From positions 1-64,000 of the forward strand of contig WIUZ02000033.1 in NCBI GenBank assembly GCA_015956445.1: 64,000 nt of DNA, read 5' to 3'. Position numbers and translations under genes: made by a program. Under the pieces are notes generated by a model. That model made no database searches, had not been told where the DNA came from, and saw only the letters and a list, made by a program, of their open reading frames with translations. The stretch comes from Thelephora terrestris. Its lineage: Eukaryota; Basidiomycota; Agaricomycetes; Thelephorales; Thelephoraceae. Below are positions 33,574 to 45,900 of this stretch, one piece after another; position 1 is the stretch's first letter; each line of letters opens with the position of its first letter.

Positions 33574-34965
33574 TCACTCGTCGCCGATCTTGGGAGCGAG
33601 GTAGTAGTGGATCTTCCCTTGGGCAAATTTGTACGCGACCTGTGGACGTGTAAGCACGAAAGGAAGAGGAAGCGGGGTACTGACTTACGAGTAATGGTAC
33701 ATCGGCGCTCATCATCAGTTGAACTCGTCGGGAGAGGCTCGTGCTCTTGGAGAAGTTCACGAGGTATTTCAAACTGAAAGTCAAATTGACAGCTTGGTTC
33801 ATGTCGATTGTCACCCCTGCTTCATGTTCGTCGTCATCGTCGTCGTCGTCAGACCTTTTGGCACGTTTGGAGGGCTTGGAAGACTGGAAACAAAGCCGAG
33901 TGGAATAAGTCGAGGAAAGAACCGTCATCCCAAGCGACGACAAACCTTGGAGGAGCCCTTCTTCCTCTTCTTGCTGGTCGTGTCCTCGTCTTCGTCGTCA
34001 TCCTCGTCATCGTCTGGCTTAGCCTCTTCATCGTCGTCATCCTCTACCATCTCGACATCGCCGTCAGAAGCACCCTCCTCCTTCTTGACCTTTGTTTTCT
34101 TCTTCTTCTTCTTTGAAGACTCTCCCTCCTCCTCCGACTCTGGCTCAGCGTCTTCCTCGTCTTCTCCATCATCTTCTTTCTTTACCTTGGACTTTTTGCC
34201 CTTCTCCTTTCCAGCCCGTTTGAACTTGCTCCGCGCGCCCTCGGCTTGTTTGAGGAGAACATTGCCGTTCGCCGACTCTCCCTCGGTCGTGAATCTCACG
34301 CCATCTTTCGAGACGTCGACCTTGACGGATTCGCCAAGAACTGAAAGATCACGGACGATACGCGCGAATTCCGCCGACTCCATAGTCACACAGCAGTCGT
34401 ATTCGGTGTCTGGGATGCCGAGGGTATCAGTGTCAATGTCCATGAGTTTTAATTCGTAATCCGAGATTCGGTCAGCATCTAGAAGTTAGGGCGAGTTAGA
34501 TATTGTAGTTGATGGGGAGGGGGAAGAACAAACTCTTTGCCTCGTAGGTCAAGCTAAGGGTATCGGCATCGTCTGCAGCCTTCAAGGTGCAAACATCGTC
34601 GTCCTTAGCACATTTCAGGATCTTCGTGAGGGAACCGAGGTTGACACCCAGAGGGATCGGCCTGTCGCAACGGTACTTGGCGAACCCTGCTCGTTCAAGC
34701 TCGACGGACACGAGCGCGACGTGGGAGTTGTCCATCGCCTGTAAGGTCTAACATCGCGATGACTGGTAAGTGTCCGAACGCGAGGACTAAGGTGTCGAGA
34801 AACACGTACGATACCCTCTTCACCACATTGGAAGTTCGCGTCCGTTACGAGCTCCTTGATGGCTGGGGTTGTAAATGAGTGGAATCGCGTTTGATAGCAG
34901 TCCATGAACGTACCTTCAAGAAGTTTCTTTAGAGTTTGAGCCTCAGCAAGCTTGGCTTCTAACAT
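33574..34965 (-). CDS. PCNA: PCNA sliding clamp, copy 2 (with long charged insert)
   Basis: The more canonical copy. It has MLEAKLAEAQTLKKLLEGT, AMDNSHVALVSVELERAGF, LTKILKCAKDDDVC, IDTDTLGIPDTEYDC, FARIVRDLSVLGESVKVDV, GVRFTTEGESANGNVLLKQ, LTFSLKYLVNFSKSTSLS and the classical end FAQGKIHYYLAPKIGDE. Between GNVLLKQ and AGVTIDMNQAVNLTFSL, where PCNA has a surface loop of about ten residues, sits an insert of roughly 120 residues made of Lys, Glu, Asp and Ser runs (for example KKSKVKKEDDGEDEEDAEPE, DEDEDTTSKKRKK, SKRAKRSDDDDDDD). An intron interrupts the insert. Basic clusters could serve nuclear import. The frame is open on both sides, so the insert is real coding sequence and not a frame artefact. 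Confidence 0.9.
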
Positions 34966-35775
34966 GTTGACACGCGATACAAGTGGGGGGAGACGAAGGG
35001 TGGTCGAAGGTGGAGGTGATTAAGAACTGGCGCGCCAGGTGACGCGTCACAGACGCGTTGACTTGATACATCGCGTGACCTCTCCATGGCCCAACGGCCT
35101 TGAGCGGGTCGACGATACGGGTCATTGATTCTGCAGAAGGCAGCGGGATACACAAGCAGAGGCAAGGTTTCTTGCCGTTGTTCTCAATCCATCATAACCC
35201 TTCGTCACCAACATAACGATCGAGAATCATGGGACGGATCTATAATTGCTTTCCTGGTCGATTCGAGGGGAAAAACGAGCGTGAGGCAGACAGAGCCCAT
35301 TGTAAATTCGGACGGACGAGTTGTAAATTAGAGGAAGGGAATTCTTGTAGATACTACATCAACTGCTCTCGCTGTATGCTAGGTCTAGCGGTATATAATG
35401 AGAGGCGGGGAGGACGACGCGCGGAAGATCCGTAATCGTCGTTGATCGCCATCGCTCCAGCTGGCTTCCACGTTCCACAACTCTCGCCTCTTAAACTTGC
35501 CCAGTTTCCAGAACTACATATCACTGACGGTGGTCATCTGTCTCGAGTCAAGGAAAGTCACGGAGGCCGTAGAAGCTGACTCGATCACAGCCACTTAGAT
35601 GGCTACTCAAGCACTCGCCACAGATCCACCCTCCAAGATCCCTACTATAAAGTCCAACGTCCCTTGTAGCTCTCACATCCTCGACGCTCGCGGATCCTGT
35701 CAGTCAAGGTGCGCTCAACGGTCGCTGCGAGTCTGACCGAGATTATCTCCTCTGATCGCCACCCCCGATAGCGGA
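34966..35775. other. Intergenic between divergent PCNA copy 2 and F-box-like gene
   Basis: About 0.8 kb that must hold both promoters. No protein is recognised; a CT-rich stretch precedes the plus-strand gene. Confidence 0.5.
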
Positions 35776-37191
35776 ATGGACCAGATTGCACAGGAACTCA
35801 TCGACAAGTTCATTGACGAATTGCACGACGACGTCCAAGCCCTACAGTCCTGTTCTTTGGTTTCCAAGCGTTGGGTTTACCGCTCACAGTTCCACATCTT
35901 CTCCAGAATCATCATTTCCTCCCAGCAATCCTTCCAACGATGGTGTAAGAACATCCCGCTCGACTCCTGCCCCGTTTCCACACACACACGCACTCTATCC
36001 ATACTCCAACCCACACACGCTCAGTGGCTCACCCCTCTCCTCTTGAGCCCCGCCACGGATCATTTCGATGCTTTCAACAACGTCAAGACCCTCGCTTTGT
36101 CTGGCATCACCACCCGTGGTTTGCAAGACGCTCAACTGCTTGCGGATTGCTTTCGGCGCCTCGGGTCTTCTGTCACTTCCCTCAAACTCCTCTACTGGCG
36201 AGCATCTCCTGCTTCATTGATCAACAGCATCTGTCTCTTTTCTCATGTCGACGACCTGGACGTCTATTGCCCAGATATCTTGGCAGGGTTGCCAATGCGA
36301 AAGGCTTACCCTTCCATCCCGCCTTTCCGTGGTCGTTTGGGTTTGCGCTTCGAACACGGTCGAGGGAGCATCGACCGCTTCTTGCGCCTTCTATCTCAAC
36401 TCCCCACACATTTCGTGGAGGTCCACGTTTCCATGAGTTTCGCCGGTGGTCAAACGCTTTTGCTCCCTTTCCTCGAATCTTGTTGTAAATCCGTCCAGAA
36501 GCTTTTTATTTCCTACGAAACCGAACAAGGTTCGTACCCTGTGTTTTATTTCTCGTCTTCTGTGCTGATTGTCACGTGGACAGCCAATTACACCCACCTC
36601 TTCAAGAGCATCAAGTTCACAAACCTCCGAGAATTAACTCTCATCCCTCACCACGCAAAGAGCGCAAACCTGGACGGCTTCCTTACTTCTCTGCTCCAAG
36701 CCATCTACTCTTCTAGCCTCGCGTTCATCAGACTCGATCTCAACGACTATGAATCATATGTGAACATGCAAGAGCACGCCGATCCTAACTTGTGGAGCGA
36801 GACCGACATCGCACTTGCCAGTTCAGCTCACCATTCCACCGGAAAATTGTGTTTACGACTCGGGTTGAGCAGGTTTAGATCTACGGATTGGCAGATTCCC
36901 CTCCCCCGTTTCAAGGAATGTGGTACCCTGGAGAGGGTTCATTCGCCCATCTATCCAAACTACCACCCCCTTTCTCCCCATTTTGAGCGCCCGGAGCCTT
37001 TCAAAGAGCAGTACGCCGCAGAGAACGCGTATTGGAAGATGGTGGATACCGTGCATCGTCATATAGAAGCAGACACGACTTTTCGGAAGCTGGATGGGTC
37101 GAAGAATCGGACAACTGATGGTTCTTCTCTGGCTGAGAAGATTCGACGGCGAAATGTGAGGAAGAGGAGAGACACCACACGACCGGTCTGA
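35776..37191 (+). CDS. F-box-like protein
   Basis: A protein of about 450-470 residues. The start MDQIAQELIDKFIDELHDDV followed by LQSCSLVSKRWVYRSQFHIF is the basidiomycete F-box pattern (helix, SLVSKxW, helix). The rest is leucine-rich without clear repeats (VKTLALSGITTRGL, VTSLKLLYW, NLRELTLIP). It is likely an adaptor of an SCF ubiquitin ligase. The stretch 36528-36581 has a donor (GTTCGT), a branch-like CTGAT and an acceptor (ACAG), is exactly 54 nt long and has no stop, so it is probably an intron that leaves the frame open whether or not it is removed. The C-terminus is basic (RRRNVRKRRDTTRPV). Confidence 0.8.
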   Translation: MDQIAQELIDKFIDELHDDVQALQSCSLVSKRWVYRSQFHIFSRIIISSQQSFQRWCKNIPLDSCPVSTHTRTLSILQPTHAQWLTPLLLSPATDHFDAFNNVKTLALSGITTRGLQDAQLLADCFRRLGSSVTSLKLLYWRASPASLINSICLFSHVDDLDVYCPDILAGLPMRKAYPSIPPFRGRLGLRFEHGRGSIDRFLRLLSQLPTHFVEVHVSMSFAGGQTLLLPFLESCCKSVQKLFISYETEQGSYPVFYFSSSVLIVTWTANYTHLFKSIKFTNLRELTLIPHHAKSANLDGFLTSLLQAIYSSSLAFIRLDLNDYESYVNMQEHADPNLWSETDIALASSAHHSTGKLCLRLGLSRFRSTDWQIPLPRFKECGTLERVHSPIYPNYHPLSPHFERPEPFKEQYAAENAYWKMVDTVHRHIEADTTFRKLDGSKNRTTDGSSLAEKIRRRNVRKRRDTTRPV

Positions 37192-37960
37192 GTTTATTGT
37201 ATGTACTCTAGGCCTGAAGGACCTTTTGCATATTGTATTAAATTTTAGTTTTACCGGGGTTTCCTTGATGGTAACTCTTTAGCCTGGACTGAAGCCTCCC
37301 TTACGGACGGAGGTGGTAGCGGTGTATGTAGGCGGTTCTGTATTTATGTTTACTCATCGTTCATCGGTCCTCACGAGGTGAATTAAAGAGCTGAAGTGAA
37401 ACACGACATGTCTGCCATAAGGACAGTGGCTTTCTCGGTTCATACATATCAAATCGGGAAAAACTTGATCGACAATCATTCCGATGAGAAGTCCGTTCGA
37501 CTCACCAGGAAATTCAAATCCATGGATATGCTGATCATGATAATGAGCACGTTAAGTGAGGTTTATGATGTAAAGCATGTAACGAATACAACACAAGCCA
37601 ACTCTGTCTGTCAAGCATGTCAGGCGCTTTATTCCTGTAGTGCCTTGGACTTAAAGCCAGGGGTATGTCGATTTTGAGCATGCTGACTACATGAAAACAA
37701 AGTGAGATCCTGGAATTGCCTCAAGGGATTTTACACAGGGGTATTTTTTGTTGGTGACCAACACTATGTCTGCTTGAAACCAATGTTTGATTTGCACACT
37801 GGACACCCAAATGATTGGAACAACTCATTGATACTTACACTGAGCAAAAGAAGGGATCGCAAAGAACTATCTCAATGTTACTGAAACATAAACAAGAGAA
37901 AATGAAGTAGTAGGGAACTGGAAGTGGATTTAGCAGAAAGGTGAAAAAGCTAGCTCTAGG
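37192..37960. other. CpG-poor flank of NLR-B, no gene called
   Basis: An open frame of 93 codons at 37396-37677 is the longest and has no family resemblance. From about 37.7 kb CpG becomes very rare and the poor tract continues into NLR-B. Confidence 0.45.
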
Positions 37961-40900
37961 TCAATCAAAAAATTCTAGGATAACAGCTGCTTGTAGCCCA
38001 CTGTGCCCCAGCCCAAGAAACTGACCACTCCACACTCTGGTCTTCTCGTTTGACCTCCAATGATGTGGCAGCCACATGAGCCGCTTCTGGGTGGGGCCCA
38101 ATACCCACCCATCATGAGTGACTTTGTAACCACAGTGTGACTGCCAGGGAAAGGCTTGTGGCAGGCATGTGGTTGTCTCCAGAGGCTCCAGCTTAGTGAT
38201 GCTGGATTGGTTGTCTCTGATGATGTTCCATCCTTTCAAAGAACCATTTGCAGCCATGTGCCAGACCTCACAATCAGTCAAAGCGATCCATCCCACACTA
38301 TTAGATACATCTGCATATGCAAGCTGCCTCCCAGTAGGCAGGTCACCAATTATTATATGGTTAAATGTTGTGAAGGCAACATAGCTGAGATCAGGGGATA
38401 TTGATTTGCTATATGAAAGGGTATGGCTGGTTATTGTAGTATGGACACTGTCATCAATGCCTGCCCTGGCAGTAACACAGTTCCTTGCAGGTAGGTTCCA
38501 GGTAACAACCCCCCTCCAACCAGCAACAGCAATGGAGCTTCTTGTTATCCTTAGGCAACGGATCCTCATACCCGTATCAATGGTCAAATGTGGGTTACCA
38601 GACTGGAGATCAAGAATTGTGACTGTTTTTTCATTATAATGTGCAAATGCTGCCAGCTCTTCATCTGGGGAGAATTCTAGAATGAATCCCTTACGGTCTC
38701 CATGGCCTGGAACATTAGGAAGGGGAAGAATCCTATCCTCTGTGTGCCAGAGGTAGATTGAGGAGTTGTTAACAGTGATGATTGATTCTCCATTTGGGGA
38801 GAAATGCAATCTCATTGAGAAAGGGGAGAAGTCAAGCCTTTGATGAAGAATGTAGCCATCAAGTGACCTCTTCCAAATAAAAACCTCTCTATCATGTACT
38901 GCATATGAAAAAAAGCAGCCATCAGAGGAGAATGCCATCCCAAGGGGCCCAGTACAATAGAGGATCAAACTGGGCCCATATCTCAGAAGGAACCTGGAAT
39001 CTTGTGCATCCCAGACTAGAATTCTGTCTGAAACAGCAAAGGCAAGGTAGGAGAGAGCAGGAAGGAATAGAGATCTTTTGTACTTCACATCAAGAATCTC
39101 ATCTGGTGCAGCAAAGCATTCAAGCATTACTGGTGTGTGTACTGAGGCAAATGCAGCTTCCCATACAGTAATTGCTCCTGGTTTGACAGTGACAAAACGA
39201 AGACATTCACCATGGGTCCAGATTGGGGGCACAATGTCTCCTTCTGGAGGATGATAAGGATGTGTGTGAGTCCCAGCAAGGAGATTGTAGGTAGTAATAC
39301 AGGTGGGGCCATAGTATGAAGTATTTGAGACTGCAAGTATATTTCCATCTATGGAATATGTAACTGAGAAGGCATCCCCAGAATACAGATGATTGCTTTC
39401 AGCCAAGAATGCAGGCACAACTTGACCACCTGTTTGGAGGTCCCAGCTGGTGAGCTTCTCTGAGCCAAATTGGGTTAAAGTGCAACCATCTGGGGAGAAG
39501 CTGAGCAGTTCACATTTTTGAAGAGTCTTGAAAGATTTAAGTTTCTCAAGAGTTGCTGCATCAAGGATTTCTATTGTTGTAGATTTGGCCACAGCAATGA
39601 ACCTGCTGCATGGTGACCATGTAGCAATCTCCTGAAAATCTTCATCATACATGGTGGCAAGAACTGGATCCCATGAAATAGGTAACCCTTGTACAATCCT
39701 TACTGGGGGGGAGGCATATTGCTTGTACAGCTTGCACACAATTGATGTTTGGGGGGATAAGGGGAGTGCAGAGATGTAGATGTGTGATGCAGATGTGCTG
39801 ATTACATCAAAGAATTTGAGTATGAAATGAATATAATCTGTGGTAAGCTCAAGAGTCTCTGACACCTAGATCCATCCAAATAAACTTTTGAAGTAAAATC
39901 AGACAATGAAATACAACATACATTCAGCCATTTTTCTGTTGCCTTCAATGCATCAACTGCTTCCCTTGTGGCACCAAGGACACTGAGTACCTCCAGCCAG
40001 AACAAAAACTTTTCCTCCAGGAACTGGTGTAGGATAGGTGTGATTTTGAGCATTTGGGTTGATGTCACATTACTGAGGTGCTTGTACCAGGATCTGCAGG
40101 CATATTCCAGAGATTTGTCTATGTGTTGCTCAGTCCTCTGCTTTAGGTCCTTGACTTCCATGTTGGTGACCCCATTTGGGAGCTTACACATATTCTGCTC
40201 CAGCTTCTGGTTCATTAGCCCAAGACAGCCAACCAAGAGTTCTGTGTGTTGATCAGGAGGGCAGATGTGAAATCTCGAATCTGTGCACCGGGCCATATCA
40301 ATGAGGAAGTCAGGAAAGGACTTGTGGAAGGGCTGAACAGGGAGAGTGATATCCTCTGGGAGAACAAGGAGTGAGTGAACAGATGACAGGACAGGAGATA
40401 CATCTCCAGGATCAAGGCCCAGGAGAGCTGCAATAGCGGACGGAGAAAGAGGATTTGTGGCAAGGATAACAGCACCCAGAACTGACTGGACCTTGGGGTC
40501 ATGCCTTGGATCATTGTCACCAAAGGCTTCATGAAGAATCGACATGTAGAGTGAATCAAGTGTCATGTTTGCCCTGAGTTTGATCTTACCCTCAGAAACA
40601 CTCTCCTGTGACCTTATGAGCAAGTCCAGCTGTTTCTTGGGGTTCTGATTTTTTTGATCGATGAACCTGAGTGTGGCCATAGCATAGATAAACAGCCCTG
40701 CTGCACGATCACAAAGCAGGTCCAATTGTTCTTCAGTCGGCCAGCCATCCAATCCCTGCCGACGGCGCTGGATTTCTGAGCAGTTGTGTCTGTAGAACAG
40801 CCGTATATCATTGTTGACTTGACCCGAGTTGACCTCATGGAGGACGAAAATATCGGCTTCTTTGGCCAACAGTGGGAGACGGAAACCGTTTCGAATGCGT

Positions 40901-42661
40901 GGCTCTGGACGACCGGTGACAAAGAACTTGACCTTGGGGATCTCGTTCACGAATTGGCCAAGGACAGACAGGATCGCCGAAGCGGGTTCGTCGTCTTCAC
41001 ATTCGTCCAACGCGTCGATCACAATCACCGTCGAGATGGCAGACTCCACGAGGGGTTGGACTACCAACTTATCCATCTGGCCATACAGAGACTCATGGAC
41101 AACTTCTGGATCCGACTGTACCAGAGGGACGAGGATTGCTCGGAATTCGGTGTACCTCCGTGCGAGTTGGGCAGCTATGGTGGGGAATATGAATTGGAGG
41201 TTCCTTAGGTCCTCGAAGTCTCGCGAACAGAAGAAGGAAGCTCCGAGCTTTCCGTCTGCGAACGCCCTCTCCGCGACTGTCCGAGCGATGGTGCTCTTCC
41301 CTGTCCCTGCGAGCCCATTCAACCAGTAGACAGGGGGCTTGTGAAAGTCGCGTGTCCAGAGTTCGATTTCGTCTAGAACGGTCCGACGGGTTCCCTTCAA
41401 ACAACGGTCATGACTACCGTGTCGGAACTCGGCCTTTTGTGCATAACGAAGGTTGTTGAGGATAACAGATTCAGCTGTCAGAGGAATTTTGTTAGGCAAC
41501 CGTCGTCGAAAGCACGGAAGCAGGAAGTATACCGACCAGGGTCCTGACGGGAAGAGTTATTTCTCTGACCCAACACATAGTGGTAATCACTCACTATCGG
41601 TCTAAATCCTTCGTCGCCGATTCTCGTTCGTCGTACCATCTGCGGTCCCCGTTAACAATGCAAGTAGTTTCGGATGTCACGAACTGACCTGGTAGTGAAA
41701 TATTGCCTCTCGCAGATCCTCAAGAAGCCCCAAAACGTCTTCATCATGTTGAGCGTGATTGATAAGCCACTGCGGCCCCGACTCCTCCGACAACAACCGC
41801 AATTGTCCCTCGACATCCTTGAGTTCTCTATGGGGAGTCAGCGCTGAGCGTAAAGAGGAGGATCAATTCATACCGTATCACTCCAGACCGGCGCCTCTGC
41901 TCTGCTATGTCACCTGGGCGTGTCGCGAAGAGTGCGTCCAGTGAGGCCACACGCGAGAGGAGCGATCCGATTTTGTCCTTAATGACAACGGATTCCTACA
42001 GAGTGGTCAGCCGACACGGGATTCCAAGTGGGGAGTTGTGGACTTACTTCACGGTTCGCATAGACAACATATATTGCCTCGAGGAGAGATTTGAGAGTAC
42101 CGAATCCGCTCGAGGCCGCCTCTTCAACGTCATTGCGAACGATGGGGGCTTCAAACGTTGTCTTTCCTCGCTCTTGTTCCGGAACTGATAGACACTGTGA
42201 GAATACGAACGACACAACGACATTTGCGAGTACCCTTCGGTTCCATCGCGGGCTCATCTTCCTGTCTTATCTGACCGATGTTGCCTCCTGATGGGTAAAG
42301 ACGCAGGCATAATCATGAACATCAATGGCGATGGCGAATATTAGTAGGACTCACTCGTAGTGCGATCGTCTTGCTCGATATCGCGCATCGCAACTGCACT
42401 TGAGGGTCCCGGCGCGAGAGTTTCTTGGGCTCTGCTTTCGATTTCGCCAAATACGACCCGTGAGGGCTCAGGATTGTCTTCATCTAGTTTCACAGTCAAA
42501 TTAGGCCAACCTGGCTAATCACAAGGACGATTTGGCTCACCTTTGGGGTTGATGTCCAGTGCGGCTCGAAAGCCGAGCGGACCCACGGCGAGGTTGGTTG
42601 AGATTCCCACCCAGAGGTTTGCGTCGGGCTTGGATGGTTTTTTGGACTTTTTCGCGGGCAT
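37961..42661 (-). CDS. NACHT-WD40 STAND protein, copy B (NLR-like)
   Basis: Exon 1 (42541-42661, 121 nt) reads MPAKKSKKPSK, then GISTNLAVGPLGFRAALD. Exon 2 (42355-42483) is acidic. Further small exons give VEEAASSGFGTLKSLLEAIY, then LLSRVASLDALFATRPGD, then a helical exon ending near WLINHAQHDEDVLGLLEDLR. The NACHT part has Walker A GLAGTGKST, Walker B VIDALDEC and FVTGRPEPR. A 56-nt intron (39866-39921) joins it in phase to about 630 residues of degenerate WD40 repeats (WSPCSRFIAVAKS, FSPDGCTLTQF, LTSWDLQTGG). Nearest relative is copy C, next door in the same direction, so this is a tandem pair. The 3' half (about 37.7-40.7 kb) is nearly CpG-free while the 5' part is CpG-rich. Confidence 0.87.
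39200..40275. other. CpG-free tract inside NLR-B
   Basis: No CG dinucleotide is found between the one at 39198-39199 and the one at 40276-40277, about 1.08 kb spanning the end of NACHT, the intron and the start of the WD40 part. The equivalent part of copy C has CG on nearly every line. Example: copy C reads TGCGTCAACCGCCTCCC near 45035 where copy B has TGCATCAACTGCTTCCC near 39950. Confidence 0.9.
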
Positions 42662-42959
42662 TGGGTTAGCAAGGGCGGAAGTTGATAATAGGGGACCAGA
42701 CAATTCCTAGCGATTCGCAGCCTTCTGATTCGTCACCACGATTGGCGCCAGCGCCAATACTAAGCGACCCACGGTTCGCCATCGCAGCCATCAGAACAAC
42801 TTTCATGATGCGTATGTGGAAATGTGCTTCGCCGACACTCGGGCTAAATACCAGTAGAGATTTTGGAGAATACATGAATGCCACAAAACTTTCAATGAGA
42901 TAAAGTGTCGCGGAGAACTGAAAGTAGGTGCACGTCGCGGTAAGCCTCTGCCCGCTATG

Positions 42960-45900
42960 TTACTCGAAAAACTCCAGGATGACAGCCTCTGGTAGACCGT
43001 GGTGCCTCAACCCAAGGAATCTACCGCTCCATGCCCTGGTCTTTTCCAATGACCTCCAATGATGCGGCAACCACGTAAGTCGCTTCTGGGTGGGACTCAA
43101 GACCCACCCATCACGAGTGACTTCGTAACCACAGCGCGACTGCCAAGGGAACACTCGCGATGGGTGAGCGGCATTCTCCAGGAGCTCCAGCTCAGTGGTG
43201 TCGGATTCATTGTTTTCGACGAGTTTCCACCCTGTCGCGGAACCGTTACCAAGCATGCACCAGACCTCGCATTCATCCAGGGTGAAATCTGTCGCTTCCT
43301 CGGGTACAGTGATACCTGCGATACGCCTCCCGGTAGAAATATCGTGAATTTGTAGATGCACATCAAATGAATAGCTGTACCCCGTTACGACAATGCGGCT
43401 TAGTTCAATTGATATTGATTCTTCGGTCGGAGTGGATAGATCTGAAGAGTCAAGCATCGTGGTATGAACACTATCATCAACGCTCGCCCTGGCGTTGACG
43501 TTGTTCCCGGCAGGTAGGTTCCAGGTCATAATCTTGCCCTCGCCGGCAACAGCGAAGGTGCCCTCCGTCACCCCCAGGCACCAAATATCCACCCCTGTGT
43601 CAACAGTCAACCGCAGGTCACCGGACCGGAGGTCGAAGATTGTGACTGTTTTCCCCCTGTGGCGTGCGGATGCTGCGAATACATCATTCGGGGAAAATCC
43701 CAGCAGGAAACTCGAGTCACCCTCGTGAATCGGAACACTGGGGAGGGAGAGTTCATCTCTCGTGTGCCAGAGGTAAACCATCAGGCGGTCAATGGTTATG
43801 ATTGATTTTCCGTTTGGGGAGAGAAGCGGTTTCGGCCAAGGGAATGCGAGCTTTTGATGAAGGATGTAGCTGGTGGGGAACCTCTTCCAAACAAACAACT
43901 CTCCACCACTGGTCCCGCACGTAAAGAAGGAACCATCGGAGGAGAACGACATCGAGTGGGAGGGGCCGTCGTTGTGCTGGGTTGAAATGGGTCCGTGTTT
44001 CAAAAGGAACCGGGAATTCTGAGCATCCCAGATCAAGATCATATCTTGAACAGTGATGGTGAGTTCAGATAAGATGTCAGAGGACCAGGGGTCCGGGGTA
44101 TCCTGGACTGAAACTGTGTCTTTGGCGGTGAAGGCGAGTTGGGAGAGGGCGGGAAGGAACACGGGATTTGTTCGGGTTAAATTAGCGACCTCGTCCGGTG
44201 CAGGAAAAGATTCGATCATTGCTGGTGTGTGTACTGAGGTGAAGCCGGCTTCCCAGATCGTGATGGATCCTGGTTTCACAGTTACGAAACGAAGACAATC
44301 ACCATGAGTCCAGATCGGGGTTGCAATGCGTCCTTCCGGCGGCCAGTAATTCTGTCTGTGCGTCCCGGAGAGGAGGTCGTAAGTGGCGATGTGGGGGTTC
44401 CCTCGTGGAGCAATTGCAACCGCAAGGATCTTTCCATCCGTAGAGTACACGGATGAGGAAGTGGCAAAGCGCATATCCGGTCCTTCAGAGAAATCAGTAC
44501 CAACTGGAACTCCTGTCTGGAGGTCCCAGCTGATGAGCTTCTCTTGATTAAATTGGGTCAAAGTCCGTCCGTCTGGGGAGAAACTGAGTTGGTCGTGTGC
44601 ACTGCCTTGGAGGGACTTGAAAGAATTGAGTGGCTCAAGAGTGGCTGCGTCTAGAATTTCTACCGTTGCAGATCTAACGACGGCAATGAACCTGCTACAC
44701 GGTGACCATGCGGCTACCCCCTTGATATCTTCACGAAACGCAGTCGCAAGGACCGGATCCCATGAGACCGATAATCCTCGCACAACCCTTGCTAAAGGAC
44801 GGGCGTATTTTTCGTACAGCTTGCGTACAATTGACGTTTGGGGGGACAGGGGGAGCGCAGAGATGTAGATGTGTGGCGTGGATGTGCTGATGATATCAAA
44901 GAATGCGAGTACAAACCGGGAGTAATCCCTTGCTAGGTCGAGAGGCCGCGACGCCTAGATCCGTCTCAAAAACCTTTTGGGAAACACAGACAATGAAATG
45001 CAACATACATCCAACCATTGTTCTGTCGTTTCCAATGCGTCAACCGCCTCCCTTGTGGCACTGAGGACGCTGAGAGCTTCCAGCCAGAACAAAAACCTTT
45101 CCTCCAGGAACTGGCGCAGGACGGGGGTGATTTTGAGCTTCTGGGTTGATGTCACGTCGTGGAGATGTTTGTGCCACGATTTACAGGCATATTCTAAAGT
45201 TCTGTCGATGTGTTGTTCGGTTCTCCGCTTCAGGTCCTTGACCTCAGCGTTGGTGACTCCATCCGGGAGCTTGCACACGTTCCGCTCCAGCTTTCGGTTC
45301 ATGACCCTGAGACAGCCTACCAGAAGTTCTGTATGTTGATCGGGAGGGCGGACGCAAAACCTCGGATTCGCACACCGGGCTGGATCAACGATGAAGTCAG
45401 GAAAGGACTTGTGGAATGTCTGGACAGGGTGATCGAAGTCCTCCGGTAGGATAAGGAGCGAGTGGACCGATGACAGGAGGGGGAATACATCTCCGGGATC
45501 AAGGCCCAGGAGGGCAGCAATTGTAGATGAAGAAAGGGGATTTGTGGCAAGGACAACGGCTCCGAGAACCGACCGGACCATGGGATCATTCTCTGGGTCG
45601 TCATCACCGAATGCCTCGTAAAGGATCGTCATATAGAGTGAATCGAGTGTCGTGTTCGCCCTGAGTTTTGCCTTCCCCTCGGATCCACTCTCCTGCGACT
45701 GTATGAGCCTATCCATTTGTTTCTCGGGGTTCTTGTTCTTTTGGTCAATGAACCTGATGGTGGCCATGGCATAGACAAACAGTCCCGCCGCGCGTTCACA
45801 AAGCAACTCCAGTTGCTCTTCAGTCGGCCAGCTGTCCAATCCCCCTCGACGGCTCCTGATTTCCGAGCAGTTGTGTTTGTAGAACAACTGTATGTCACTC

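Noticed and set aside
33719-34459. Long plus-strand frame rich in Ser and Phe across the PCNA copy 2 insert
   Set aside because: It is the antisense of the Lys/Glu/Asp insert and the PCNA exons; the minus strand has clear homology.
37396-37677. 93-codon plus-strand frame downstream of the F-box-like gene
   Set aside because: AT-rich, CpG-poor flank with no domain; cannot be told from chance.
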